Shown in pieces: positions 1 through 10,683 of a stretch of 64,000 bases of DNA. How positions within the stretch are numbered: the stretch's first letter is position 1; each line of letters begins with the position of its first letter. Position numbers and translations under genes: made by a program. The notes beneath the pieces were generated by a model, which did not search any database, was not told where the DNA came from, and saw only the letters and a list, made by a program, of their open reading frames with translations. The stretch is from Stylonectria norvegica (taxonomy: Eukaryota > Ascomycota > Sordariomycetes > Hypocreales > Nectriaceae): the NCBI GenBank assembly GCA_014621405.1, contig JAANBC010000060.1:1-64000 (forward strand), written 5' to 3'.

Positions 1-240
1 ATTAATTACTTTATTAAATTTTAATTATTTATTTAAAAATAATAAAAAAGCTTTTTATTATTTATTAGATTCTTTTATTAAAAATATAAGATTTTATTAT
101 ATTTTATATAACTATTATTTTAGCTAATAATTTAAGAATTAAAGAGTTAAAGCTTTTTAATATACTATATTACTTTTCTAACTTTTATAGCAGAGATCTT
201 ATATTTTTAAGTGTGATAAGGCGGCTTTTTTATACTTGCA
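1..240. repeat. AT-rich edge, RIP-like
   Basis: Very AT-rich sequence with dense TpA steps and no usable reading frame. The composition matches the large block at 22680-41118, so this is probably the end of another RIP-mutated repeat extending outside the window. The repeat family cannot be named from what remains. Confidence 0.6.
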
Positions 241-261
241 GGGTTCTTAGCTATCCCTTTA

Positions 262-502
262 ACTGCCCGAAAGCTACAATTCCATACCAGCCCCATATTG
301 ACCCTGATAATAGCGTGATACTTGTGGCTCAGTCACTAAGGCGGTGATTATAGTATGAAGTGACATTATGTTATGTAGTAAGTGGGGTTTCTGAATACCT
401 CTATTGCCACTATAGTTAGCGGTAAAATCAAGTACTGCTCATCCTCCTATTTATGATTCGCCATGACCCCTGCGAAATACCGAATTGTAGCTTTCGGGCA
501 GT
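262..502. mobile_element. MITE-like element with 21-bp terminal inverted repeats
   Basis: A perfect 21-bp inverted repeat bounds this 241-bp segment. The left arm is 262-282, beginning ACTGCCCGAAAGC. The right arm is 482-502, ending GCTTTCGGGCAGT. Beyond 21 bp the arms stop matching. No coding frame lies inside. This is the expected form of a non-autonomous DNA transposon (MITE). I see no clear target-site duplication next to the arms, so the superfamily is unknown. Confidence 0.6.
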
Positions 503-892
503 CAATGAGATTAGAGATGCGACATTCAGCGGTACTTTATCTTACTACTATTTTACTTAGTGACTAAAGTACTAAGATCTAAGGCCCTATAGTGCCTTAT
601 GTCACTCTGCCGCCTATTATCCCATTGACAGTGCTAAGGCTATATTTCCGTACCTGGCGGGGATCCTAGCCAATCAGAGATAAGTATACCAGAGATACTT
701 AACTTTACCACCACTTTCCCTATCAGTAGAAGTACTCTATTTTCTTCTTAGTAAAGCGGATAAAGTCACCCATCTAACTAAAAGAGTGGCTCTATACCTC
801 CCACATAGGTCTCGCGCTAGTCGCGGGGGGGAAGTGGGACTGGTACGGAAATGTAGCCTTAACACTGTCGATGGGATAGTGAGGATCTACCT
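503..892. other. Intergenic, no gene seen
   Basis: Ordinary to slightly AT-rich DNA with short stop-broken frames. Some short self-complementary stretches occur but nothing has a recognisable family signature. Confidence 0.5.
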
Positions 893-1041
893 ACTCGCAA
901 GTCTCAGTCTACTGACAGGGATAATATGGGGCCTATATAGAAAAGCTGCCTTATCGCACTCAAAGGGATTACTTGCAAGTTATAGTCTAGTAATTAGGAT
1001 AATATGGGGCAACAAGCTGCCTTACCGCACTTGAAGGGATC
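893..1041 (+). repeat. Imperfect two-copy tandem repeat, about 75 bp
   Basis: The segment 893-970 is repeated at 971-1041. Both copies share GGATAATATGGGGC, then AAGCTGCCTTA, CGCACT and AAGGGAT in the same order. The second copy lacks about 7 bp between the GGGGC and AAGCTG blocks. Several differences are C/T or A/G, as expected for RIP acting on a duplication. Confidence 0.7.
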
Positions 1042-1636
1042 CCCGGCGGGCTAGGCAAGTCTGCCTTGTTTGGGAGCCTTGGAGCCCCCTCTCTTATAGT
1101 ATATAATCAATCCCCCGCCCGAATCGCCTGATAAACGTGGTTTAATCTTTCCTGACTTTGCCTCGCAACTACAATTCCTATCAAGTGGTCCTGAGGAACT
1201 GTTCCAACGATCAGTGGCGTCTTATCATCGATATTACACTCCAAGTCTTCAGCCCCATTCCTGCTGAAAAACCAAGTCTCACTGCGGCATTTATTCAGCC
1301 TTGGGCCTCCGTCGTTGCTACCAAAGGACACCCGTGCAGTCGCTGTCAAATAGACCCTTTCAACATGGTGTCATTTCTAGTCTGGGGCAATGTGCCCAAC
1401 TCCTTTGTAGTTGGAAATGGATCATTATTAGACTAGTAAGAGCCATTCATCGCCAATCGACCCAGGATCTAGTACAAATGCTTAACGGATATGCAGTCAA
1501 AACTTGCCCCTTGATTATGAGGGTAAATTCAAGAGCTATGAGTGGAACGCCATGCAGTTGCAGGCCTTCCACACGGGTCCTAGTGGTTATCACTGGGCCC
1601 TGAAACCTAATCGAGAATGTAGGCTCATTCTTCTCA
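1042..1636. other. Unresolved region with short frames on both strands
   Basis: No frame here can be assigned. On the plus strand the frame ending at the TGA near 1635 includes a well-formed stretch (LPLDYEGKFKSYEWN...). It could be an upstream exon of the gene at 1637 or a remnant. On the minus strand, frames at 1107-1349 and 1447-1650 also look moderately protein-like. I could not join either set with convincing splice sites. Confidence 0.3.
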
Positions 1637-2395
1637 GTGTCACTTGACATACCTTGCTGCTATGCTTTCTACCACAGCAGACTTATGTGCATTGTAATAG
1701 GGGCGGCGCGATGTCCACAAGACATGATTCCATTTCTTTATACACAGCTCATTACAAGACGTTCGGATGGCCTTGCTAGTCCTGGTCGTGGACGCGTTAC
1801 GTTTGTTTCCTTTGTCCCAGACGGTATCAGCTGGTTCATTCGATACAGTACCAATCAATGCATATGGGGCCCGGAACTCTCGTCATTCCCCTCGACTTGG
1901 CAAACTCTTGTAAGTGACCTCGAGAGAAACCACCCTCGGAAGGACGAGTGCATTGATTTCGTCGCATTCGGCCCGCACGAGATCTTGCTCGTCCGGTACG
2001 AGAACGGAAACTCTCAAATGATACTACCTCAAAGTCCGACTGTACGAAGCCAGATATCGGAAGGGCTTATATCACAAGTAAGCGAGCGTTTAGAGGCAGG
2101 CTGGACATTCGGAAATCGCACAGCCCTGTGTGACTTTGATACCAACCGATGGTTCATCGAGTGGAAGCGTGGATCTAGTGCAGAATTCTACTATAGCATG
2201 GGCATTGGGGACAAGGAGAAAGATGATCTGGAGCGAGTTAAGAAGGTGCTGTCTGGAGTAGGAAGCGATGCTAACTTAGTGGCAAGCAACCAAGCTGCTC
2301 AATTGGTACGGTTCACCAAATCACAACTTGGAAACTTGTCACTGACCAATACAGATTGCGGCACAAGCAGCTTTTGCGTCGCAGGTCTACCGTAG
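1637..2395 (+). CDS. Hypothetical protein with three WxIxY-type repeats
   Basis: A 252-codon frame, not assigned to a named family. Three units share a pattern of aromatic and beta-strand residues: SWFIRYSTNQCIWG (about residues 64-77), ILLVRYENGNSQMILP (about 117-132) and RWFIEWKRGSSAEFYY (about 171-186). This repeat pattern, with aromatic-rich strands every 50-60 residues, suggests a small all-beta repeat protein. The first codon at 1637 is an ATG. An internal ATG 16 codons later, or an upstream exon, is equally possible because the first residues look less protein-like than the rest. No signal peptide or membrane segment is evident. The frame stops cleanly at TAG (2393-2395). Confidence 0.55.
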   Translation: MSLDIPCCYAFYHSRLMCIVIGAARCPQDMIPFLYTQLITRRSDGLASPGRGRVTFVSFVPDGISWFIRYSTNQCIWGPELSSFPSTWQTLVSDLERNHPRKDECIDFVAFGPHEILLVRYENGNSQMILPQSPTVRSQISEGLISQVSERLEAGWTFGNRTALCDFDTNRWFIEWKRGSSAEFYYSMGIGDKEKDDLERVKKVLSGVGSDANLVASNQAAQLVRFTKSQLGNLSLTNTDCGTSSFCVAGLP

Positions 2396-2700
2396 AAGGA
2401 TGTTATAAAGCTTATACGACCGGGAAGTCCTAAAAGATGAAGGTCGAGAATGGTTGTGTTTCAATGTAGAGACTAGCGATTACTGCATGCCTGGATGCAA
2501 CAGTGTGTGACATCATACATAAGCATCACGGGCTGAGCTTTGCGAGTCAATGACATCATTCTGGCCTCTGCCCTGTTTCGCAATGTTGTCCACGCATAAA
2601 ACAAGCCGCAGACTGCCTTTACCCCTCACTTTAGTTTCTCATCCTTCCTTACCCACTGCCCTCTCTTGCTGCGAAACAAAAGAGAACAGCCATAATCAAA
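2396..2700 (+). promoter_or_regulatory. Intergenic region and CT-rich leader of the gene at 2701
   Basis: The 100 bases before the start codon at 2701 are strongly pyrimidine-rich on the plus strand and end in AATCAAAATGG. Such CT-rich leaders followed by an A-rich start context are typical of well-expressed filamentous fungal genes. No TATA box is obvious. Confidence 0.4.
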
Positions 2701-3076
2701 ATGGTTTCCCAAACAATCACCACCTTCCTCCAGCTTTGGCTGGCCACACTAGCTTCGGCTGTCCCTCTCGCCAGCGACGCCGTTAACGCGAATGCTGCCA
2801 AGCCGTGGCACTATGGCACTGGAGGCGGCGTCATCGGGTTTATCGTTCTAGTCCTTGATATTATTGTCTGGAGTATGTCATTTGACAGTTCTGTATGCAT
2901 GATGTATGCTGACGAATGGCGTAGTTGAGGTCCTTCAATCCAGTCGACCGCCATCCCACAAATTGCTTTGGTGTCTTGTTGTCTTTCTCTTCCCGGTTGT
3001 TGGAATCATCCTCTACTGGCTGTTTTCTAACCGCGGCGCTCATACAAGAGCTTCTGGATATGAACCTGTGGCATGA
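2701..3076 (+). CDS. Small membrane protein with PLDc_N-type domain (two exons)
   Basis: Exon 1 is 2701-2872, the intron is 2873-2924 (GTATGT...GTAG, 52 nt) and exon 2 is 2925-3076, giving 107 residues. Residues about 1-20 form a signal-like hydrophobic start ending LASAVP. Two further hydrophobic helices follow: GVIGFIVLVLDIIVWI, and LLWCLVVFLFPVVGIILYWL. Between them lies EVLQSSRPPSHK. Two helices joined by a short loop, with W-E-x-x-x-S before a K-x-x-W and FP-x-x-G-x-x-x-Y, are the hallmark of the phospholipase D N-terminal (PLDc_N) membrane module. This module is common as a stand-alone small protein in fungi and bacteria. Its molecular role is unknown, and no catalytic HKD motif is present. 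The splice is strongly supported because only this join continues the domain. Confidence 0.82.
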
Positions 3077-3189
3077 AGCAAAGGATCTGGTTTATAGCAC
3101 AGCAAATGAACAAGACCTGGCTTGACAGAGTGAGTAGTACTAGGCCCCATGGCTTCGCATTACATGCTGCACAATGGGGTGCAAAGCTT

Positions 3190-4186
3190 AATTAGCATAG
3201 TAATCTGTTCTATAATTTTAGTATTTTATTCATTTAAGAGATAATACTCTTAAGTAAATAACTAGCTTACTTATAAATAAGTAAAAAGTAATAAATATTA
3301 TTATATTATTAATATTAATATTATTACTATAATATATTAGTAAAGCAGATATAAGGCAGAGCTAAGAGCACTTAAAATAGGTATTAATATACTTTATTAT
3401 TATTATAAGAAAAGAAAAGAGAAAGGAAAAATAATAAAGACTATAGACTGCCTTTAACTATAGTTAATAGCATAGCAGAAAAAAACACTAGACTGCCCTA
3501 ATAGCTGCTTATAGCAGCTAGCTATAATGCTCTTATATATATATCTTAGTCGCCTAGATAATAGGAATAATAAATAATATAATAATATCATACTATAGCG
3601 CAACCGCACCGCACTAGCATATAATAGTCTATGCGCATATTATATGCATATATAACTTGCTATGCAACCTAATTAGCTACTAGATTAAGAGAAAAACCCG
3701 GACTAGAGAGAAATAATACTAATATATACTTTTAGGCTACCTACCTAGCTCTTTAAGGCAAAAAGGGCACCTTTTAGTTATCTATATTAGAATAAATTTC
3801 TAAAGCACTAAGCCTGCATAAAGAACCTAATATAGGTCTGATATAGAAGTGTATAGGTTTTCTTCTCTAGAGGGTTTTTCCTGTACCTTAATAGTATAGA
3901 AGCTCTATCTACCTAGATTTAGGTCTATAGTATATTAATACTATTACTAGAAATATTTTATTTAAATTATATAATAAAAAAATTATTCTTATAAGTATCT
4001 TTTTATACTTTATATATATTATTTTTAGAAAATTCTAGCTTCTATTTATAACTTTATAGACTTATTATATAAGCCTTTTTTTTTTAGCTATTTTAAAGTG
4101 CCTTCAGCTTTATATATAGTAGTTCCGTTCTAATAGGGATTCCTTCGCGCTCTGCCTATCTGCCTACCTTTACTACTCTCTCCCGC
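3190..4186. repeat. AT-rich RIP-like block next to Copia Gag
   Basis: About 1 kb of strongly AT-rich DNA without open frames, between the PLDc_N gene and the Gag reading frame. On the minus strand it lies downstream of Gag, where the protease-integrase-RT part of a Copia element should be. It is too short for a whole pol gene and no pol motif can be read, so the element is truncated as well as mutated. Confidence 0.6.
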
Positions 4187-5428
4187 CTACCGCACCTGGC
4201 CCTGACCTGAACCTGCCTGGCTGGAAGGGCCCCTATAATAGCCTGCTTTGCGCTTATAACACCTACTCTTTCTATTGAGAGACAGGCTTAAAGAAGCTCT
4301 ATATTTCTTAGTACCTGAATGTGTAGTTAAAGCTCTTCTTGTTTTAAAATCTAGACAAGTTCCACTGTTGTTAGACTGGGGACTTGTTGTTTGAAAGCAA
4401 GGGTGTTTCCGCCGCTCAACCTCCCTCCGAAGATTATCTGCCACTTCTCGAATAGTTAAAGTCTTCTTGTCTAGCTTGTCCCTATAGACACCAGCGTATA
4501 TAGTATCCCAGTTGCCCCAAACTAGTCGTGTAGCTTTGGTAAGGTCATCGAACCAAGTATTCGGGTCCTCCACGCCCCTTGTCTTTCTCATCAGCGCCTG
4601 ATTTGTAGCATTTTCCCATCTTGTGATCCATCCCGCAAAGTCGCTCGAGGCTCTTGTAAGGATCGTCGTGGCCTCCTCATAGTTTTGACGGGCAGCTCGC
4701 TCTTCCTCTCTTGTTGACGTACCCACTCTTGTCTTCAGGTTTTTATACCATGTTCGCAGGTCCTGCATTGGCGGACAAGAGCTCCTCCGCAGGTCGTAGT
4801 CTACTGTTTCGGCAACCCATTGCTTTAATTTATCGCAGCTGGACTCCTGCACTTCATACTCTCGATAACTCTGTTCGTAGACTCTCCATTCAAAGGATAA
4901 CGACGCTTTGTCTTCGGCCGTCAGCTCGGAGATATTACGAGCTCGATGGTTCGAATCAGTTTGTTCGACTTGGCGGATCTGTCTTCCAGGATGCAACAAG
5001 TGCTCTGTGTCCTTGTTCCGAGGAGGGGTCCTCCTGTGGTATGATCCAACTTCCGGTCTTTGAGGTCTCTTCATCGGACTGCCCTCACTCTCCGGGTCAA
5101 TAGACTCCCATAAGTGCAGGCTTATCGCTTTCGTCTGGAATTCCTGGTCCCATCGCTCCCAGTCTTTGACTGTCTGCAGTGGCACCCTTGTAGAGGAAGG
5201 TTCCATGCTTGACATAGTGTCTCTTTGTAACTCGTAGTTGAGTGTGAAGCAGTCGAGACTACCGAATGTTAGGTGCGCGTTGTGCAGTTCGAGGCTGTCA
5301 GATGAGGGTTCCAGGCGCGATTGATCTCTTTGTGATTCGCAGTTGAGTGTGAAGCAGGTGAGACTACTAAAAAATAGTTTCGCGTTATATAGTTCTAGGA
5401 TAAGAGAGATATTAGTTTGGTAGGTCAT
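4187..5428 (-). CDS. Ty1/Copia-type Gag polyprotein fragment
   Basis: A 413-codon minus-strand frame. The Gag-like part starts near the ATG at 5213-5215 (MSSMEPSS...), so I favour that start over the ATG at 5428. It holds the typical fungal Copia Gag segments: VKDWERWDQEFQTKAISLHLW, then AEDKASLSFEWRVYEQSYREY, then SSDFAGWITRWENATNQAL. A zinc-knuckle-like CYKRKAGYY near the C-terminus lacks the expected second Cys and His, so the nucleic-acid-binding knuckle is probably dead. The 71 codons ahead of the probable start are a duplicated leader, described separately. No pol follows. The frame is strikingly intact compared with the AT-rich flank, which suggests a young copy truncated by the block at 3190-4186, or a domesticated Gag; the first is more likely. 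Confidence 0.75.
   Translation of the reverse strand: MTYQTNISLILELYNAKLFFSSLTCFTLNCESQRDQSRLEPSSDSLELHNAHLTFGSLDCFTLNYELQRDTMSSMEPSSTRVPLQTVKDWERWDQEFQTKAISLHLWESIDPESEGSPMKRPQRPEVGSYHRRTPPRNKDTEHLLHPGRQIRQVEQTDSNHRARNISELTAEDKASLSFEWRVYEQSYREYEVQESSCDKLKQWVAETVDYDLRRSSCPPMQDLRTWYKNLKTRVGTSTREEERAARQNYEEATTILTRASSDFAGWITRWENATNQALMRKTRGVEDPNTWFDDLTKATRLVWGNWDTIYAGVYRDKLDKKTLTIREVADNLRREVERRKHPCFQTTSPQSNNSGTCLDFKTRRALTTHSGTKKYRASLSLSLNRKSRCYKRKAGYYRGPSSQAGSGQGQVR
5195..5410 (-). repeat. About 108-bp tandem duplication at the start of Gag
   Basis: Segments about 5195-5303 and 5304-5410 repeat each other. Both contain TCTCTTTGT, then CGCAGTTGAGTGTGAAGCAG or CGTAGTTGAGTGTGAAGCAG, then GAGACTAC. 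In translation the units share CFTLN and QRD, and each is followed by EPSS. The outer copy, farther from Gag, has more A and T, as if mutated more. Confidence 0.75.
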
Positions 5429-8400
5429 AGGATGTGAGCAAGAGTCTTATTATTTCATCACCTAATTTGGCTTTAAGCGGCTTGTAGGATCAAGCTAGGT
5501 TTAATATGGCCTGCTGATTGATTCTATAAGAGAACGATAAGCTATCCTACGTGTTGAACATCGGTTAGAGATTCTGCAAGGGCGGCAATCCTCGGGCTGT
5601 TACCCGCTATTATTCGATTAACTATAATACTCTTATTTCAGCTGTCTAAATACAATCCTGGTCTTAGGAATTCAGGGAAGTGGTTTATCCAAAACAAAGG
5701 AACTTTGTGAACTATATTCGGTCACGAATACAGGCCTTGGGCATCAGATAGAGTCACTCCTTTCTGTGATGCTTTCTTTTTAAAAGAGATTAAAAAACTT
5801 TCGATTAAAATGGCTTATTAGAAGAAGGAGAGATATTTATCAGCTTGTGTGCAGAAGACAGAATATATTATATAGAACAGCTCACTACTGGCGTTCAGAG
5901 ACGTCATCGCGAATTCGATGGGTGCCGCTTGATTATGCGAGCAGTGCAAAGTCTCTCAATTTAGGCGCCGAGACGACATATGAAACTACTCTAACAATAC
6001 GAAGCTACCTTACTCCAATAGATGCCCACACAATCCCCCCCGAGTCAAGGCAAACAACGAATTGGGGGTTAAGCCCCTTAGCTTACATATCGACAAGCAT
6101 GTCGTCAATAGCTGATTCACTAGTCTAATGCATTAATTGCGCAACAAGACGGACACAGCCTTGTTGCGATATCGGACACTGCAGAGGGCCTAGCCATCCC
6201 TACGGCAGGCCAAGGCCCGAGACGTTTCCTGGGCTCGCCGCTTTCATCCGGAGATTGACTTAACCTTTAAGTGGATTGAAATGCATGTCATTTGAGAAAA
6301 TGATCACTAAAGGGAAACACTAGTAATAAACTTCAAGCGTTGAAAAGTTAAGAAATCCCAACACAGTTGGATTGAGACGGAGGGTGAAAAGAAACATGCT
6401 CTCGACTTATGCGTGTCTCGCTTGAGAGATGTTTAATAGCGCGTCCCTTGTAGGGTAACTAGCTTCGAACAGATGCCTTACACTAACAGAAACTGACACT
6501 GAACATATGACTGAGCGAATCAGCAAGAGAATCGCCGAGTTATCCGAGCCACCGTGAAGGTTTTTCATGTTCGCAAACCGAGCGAATCTACTACAGGCAC
6601 AAGTAGAGATACGCAAATGACAAGAATAGCAAAGATGCGTCCTAAACCTTTATTAGAACTAGTGACAAAGCCTCTTTTAGCGAAGAAACAAAACATACTC
6701 CTTAGACAGCTTAGCTGGCGATGTACTGGCTATTTCAAATTAATTAGTGTTTATTATAGATAAGTGACCAAACTATGTAGTTTTGACCTTTAAACATCTA
6801 AGACTTAAATGAACTGATCTATGTTACTTAGTGCTTTAGTGTTAGAGATTCGATAATAGTAATAGAAAGTTTTATATGAAAGTTATAGATTATATTTAAA
6901 TAAATATAATTAAAATCGTTCACTACTACAGGTCTGCTTATACTAAAATCCTCTAAGTACGTATCAATCTTTGGCAAACCTGCTCCTTTTGCTATCCCAG
7001 GGACTGTGTTTATATAACACGGAGTCCTCTAAACATTCAACAAATATATAGAATCCTAACTTCTAACCCCAAGAATGGTGTTATTTGTGTTCCTAGCTAG
7101 CAATGCTTAGTTCTTTTCCAGACATAACAAGCTCTAGTATTCGTAAGTTGTGAGGAAAATCTTCCTACCGCAAGTCGATTTCTCTTAATTACAAGTTTCC
7201 TATTGTTGAACGATGTATACTAGATGCCGGATTATGTTTGAGATGCAGTCTTAATCACTCAGACTATTCTTGATAGTTCCAGAAGGTCACAGTGGAACTG
7301 CTGACCGTGTAGGTGATTGTGTATCGCGAGCTGGAAAGGAAGTTGGCTTACAACTGCTTTTAGTCTATCAATAAAGTGAAAACTACAGTAGATGCTACCT
7401 GAGAAGGAGAGGTGGTGACGGACTGTATTGCGTGAGAAAATGATAATAGACTGGCGTATGACTCGAAGTTCTTCGACTCGCTGGATCGGCCATTTCGTGG
7501 TCATCTCAGCGCCAGAGAGCATTCGCTTTGGATTGACCCGTAGCGAAAAACATGACTACTGCAAAATTATTAAAGGAAACTCTCTGGTTCTGAAGATTTA
7601 TTAGCGATCATCATGTGCCGGAGAATGGCATTAACTTCCAAATTTTCATAGGTAATAATGCCACCCTAAAGCTAAGCAGAAATACCGAGTTTTACTCCAA
7701 AACCAGGAACATTAATGTCAAGTTCATTCATCAGACAACTTCTTACTGAGACCGAGAAGTTTTGCTGTTTGTGTATTGACAAAGAGCACAACATCCCGGA
7801 TATTCTCACTGCAGCTTTTCCATCCCGGTTGATGGGACTTGTGGAAGAGATGGTAAGACGACACTGGGTCAGCTCGTTAAGGGGGTTATTTCTTATGGAC
7901 TCAGCAACCTGCTGCTTCTTTGTAACTGATATCCATAGCATCAGGATGCCGCTGTTTGTATATAGTCGTAGCTTGGCTGCCTGACTTGTTATCCGGCTAT
8001 CAGTAGCTAGACTTGTCCCTTGGCTGATACCTCTTCATTCTTATCTACTCTCGTACATATTAGTGCAGTCTCCTGCCATCATTTCAAAAGAGTTGGTGGG
8101 GCCGACATCGCTTTTTCACGTGTCATAGAGGTACTGAGATTTTTTCACACAACCAGGGGTGGAGGGAGAGGACGAAGTTGTCTTTGTCACACTGAGCCTG
8201 AGACGCTTATTGATAAGAGGTTATGGAAGAGGTAATATAAACCTGCTCATTATCTACAGTAGGCTGTAAGATAGGACAGGTAGGATCGCTGATATTTAAT
8301 GGCCATGAACGGAAAAAGCTTAGTATAGATGTAAGATAAATTTATAGACAGCGAAGCCTAGCAAATAAATAGGTAGAGAAATATAACAAGGGGCTTGTCA

Positions 8401-8464
8401 TAACTATAACACACGTGTATCATAATTCTAACGCTCGTGTGTTATGCGACTTTTGACTGGTCTT
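5429..8464. other. Gene-poor stretch, no gene assigned
   Basis: Three kilobases with only short frames. Part of 5429-5800 may be leader or LTR of the Copia element, but no second LTR copy is visible to prove it. GCAACAAG near 6138 is answered by CTTGTTGC near 6160, a small inverted repeat. Minus-strand frame 7259-7522 and plus-strand frames 7715-7984 and 8020-8235 have moderately protein-like composition, but I recognise no family. They may be decayed coding sequence. Confidence 0.45.
8406..8445. repeat. 10-bp inverted repeat
   Basis: ATAACACACG at 8406-8415 pairs perfectly with CGTGTGTTAT at 8436-8445 across a 20-nt spacer. It sits just past the 3' end of the histidine kinase remnant on the minus strand. 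It may be a chance hairpin, a 3'-end structure or the trace of a small transposon. Confidence 0.5.
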
Positions 8465-10254
8465 AGAAGCTGGAAAGTATTATTTCACACTATGATCTAA
8501 TACTTATAGGCTAACTGGCTTCACAAAGTATTCGTCAGCGGCGACCTTTTCTGCACTTGTCCTATCCGTCGGACTGTCTTGGCGGGTCAAAATTAATAGA
8601 ATAGCATGCTCTTTCTCCAGCTGCCGTATCTGGGGAGATGCCTCAAAGCCATCGCAGACTGGTATTTAAAGGTCCATGAGGATCAGCTGAACCCATACTC
8701 CTTCGCCATCGGCGGCCAACAACTGCTGCTGCAAAGATATTCACAGCTTGCATACTGTTTGGCTGCACTATAGTAAGGCAATTCTCCTTTGGTGCAATAC
8801 ATTTGTATAATCCCAAGATTGACGACATTATCGCCAACCAGCATTGCTGCGGGCCTAGAGATTGTGGGAGCAGGTAAGGTCTGAATGGACGGCCTTGATC
8901 CTGTGGGAGCTTCTGGGCCCGGTTCGTATGTAGACGGCACTACAGACTTGGGATCAGATGCGTTATTCGCGAGTAATTGAGCCATGCTCGTAAAATGACT
9001 AAAGGCCTAACGACTTCCTGTGTGCTTGGGCTGGTATCTTCCTCCAAGGAATCAGGCGAGGGCTCGTCCGCTCGAGGCTGGGGGGCCGATGAGGATGAGG
9101 CTGTGATTTTAGAGAGATAGCTTTCTGCTTCTTCGAGGGCAGAGATCATCTTGGATGCTAAAAGAAAAGTCCTCAATGTAAATCACATTCGTGGGAGTCT
9201 GTTTCAAGCCTAGTTCGTCTCCTGAAAAGACTGACGGTGACATGTCCGGCTGGTATTCGTGATTAATGCGAGCGGTGCTGCTTTAAGTCCGGCGTAAAAT
9301 TAAGACTAGCAAAGGTTCGTTCATGCTGTCTGACAGAGTGAAACCTTAGCAGAGGATAAAACGGGCAAAGTAGTCGCACAATGCTACACCGTCCAGGCGG
9401 GATAGCATTCGACCAAAGGTATTGGGCTACGGCTAGTAACCTCAATATAGGCGGCCTTGGAAGATTGCAGGTTGATGGCCGCTTCTGGGTAAGTGATCCT
9501 CAGTATCCGAAGAATTGGCTTCTCGGAAAATGCTCGCCTGAGCCATAGAGATGAGTTCAGACATCCGATCCCGATCTCGCTGGCGTCTTGCTCTCGCACA
9601 TTGCATGATATCAGAGTCGACCCAATCAGCTAGACGAGCGAATGTCGGCAGCCGGAATTTTGTCAAAGATCTTTGACTCGTGCTTAACACAACACATAGC
9701 GACTAAGACTAACGCAGTCGCCAGACTCGTTCTGCAGGCGAAGTGGTGCACTGGCGTATGCCCGAAGCCCATCAGACTCGACGTATGGTGACTCTTTGAA
9801 TCTCTAATCTTCCATCATGCTTGGCAGGAAAATCACGCTCTAGTAACGTTTAGCTAGATGAAATACAGAGAGATAAAGTCATACGCCCGAGGGTTGAGTA
9901 ACTGTATTTGTGTATACAGTTTCGCCACGTGGAAAGATGGCGAGAGGAAGCCCAATCGAGGCTAGGCGAATATAGTAATTGATATCGAGTTTCCAATGAC
10001 GACAAACTCCCAGCCTGTGGCTTCTTGAGTGAGGTTTGCTTTTCCCGAAGCCCAGCCAGGACTTCAACTTCACTAAGCAAATCGCGGGTGCAGTACCAAA
10101 CCATGCTCAACCTGAGCCTCTCGTTCTCGATTAGAAAGGTACGCAGATAACAATCAGAAATACAGGCGGGCTTGTCGGGGATCGACGCGGGCGCAAAAGG
10201 CTCCGCTGGTGGACGATAAAACACTTTGTCTACATCCTTAGGCCAAGGACTCAT
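8465..10254 (-). pseudogene. Decayed hybrid histidine kinase, kinase core missing
   Basis: Reading the minus strand from the ATG at 10254, blocks of a fungal hybrid histidine kinase appear in order but in different frames. There is an N-terminal helix (ENERLRLSMVWYCTRDLL, near 10130). GAF-type segments follow (YIRLASIGLPLAIFPRGETV near 9950; RLADWVDSDIMQCARARRQR near 9620; ILRITYPEAAINLQSSKAAY near 9480). Next comes a Ser/Pro-rich linker (9000-9170), then a response-regulator receiver (LVGDNVVNLGIIQMY near 8830; QLILMDL-stop-IPVCDGFEA near 8670; ADEYFVKPVSL near 8510). The phospho-acceptor Asp is still readable. No HisKA or HATPase_c core fits in the roughly 250 bp between the last GAF block and the linker. 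At least five frame changes and several stops are present. The stop at 8666-8668 (TAA) stands where the family has Gln (CAA), and the next codon ATA stands where it has Met. Both fit RIP-type changes. Confidence 0.8.
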
Positions 10255-10680
10255 TGGTTTATAGAAACCGCCCGGATCGAAAATCTGCCAGACGGTCTGT
10301 GGGTAAGTCGACGAGGGTCCATATCTTGCCGATACTGTAGGACAGCTGCGTCGGCTTTAGGAAAGAAAGGCAACCGCTGCCCCTTACTAGAGACCGTCGC
10401 CATAAATCTACTGTAAAGCCGACGCAATCACTAATAGGTGGGCCCACAGAAACACTCCGTCGAAACAGATGAGGATATCTTGGAAACACGGAATGAAACT
10501 CCAACTTACTAGATCTTTATGATCTTGATAATTCGGTCCTTCAAGGCATATTGGAGCTTCAGCTTTTGTAAGGAAGCTTGAGTGGTATTCTAAATACAGT
10601 ATCAACCTATTTCTAAATAGACTAAACCCTATAAAAATAGACAGATACGATAAGATAATTGGACCCTGCTTTATTTTATG
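10255..10680. other. Intergenic, between kinase remnant and RTA1 gene
   Basis: No complete gene. A minus-strand frame at 10408-10605 includes DILICFDGVFLWAHLLVIAS, faintly like the end of a NACHT module, but it is too short to call. The segment also contains the 3' downstream region of both flanking minus-strand genes. Confidence 0.4.
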
Positions 10681-10683
10681 TCT

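Noticed and set aside
5847..6128. 93-codon plus-strand frame upstream of Gag
   Set aside because: No family resemblance and unusual codon choice. Probably chance or element leader.
10408..10605. Fragment reminiscent of a NACHT module (DGVFLWAHLLV)
   Set aside because: One short match only. No P-loop or neighbouring motif to support it.
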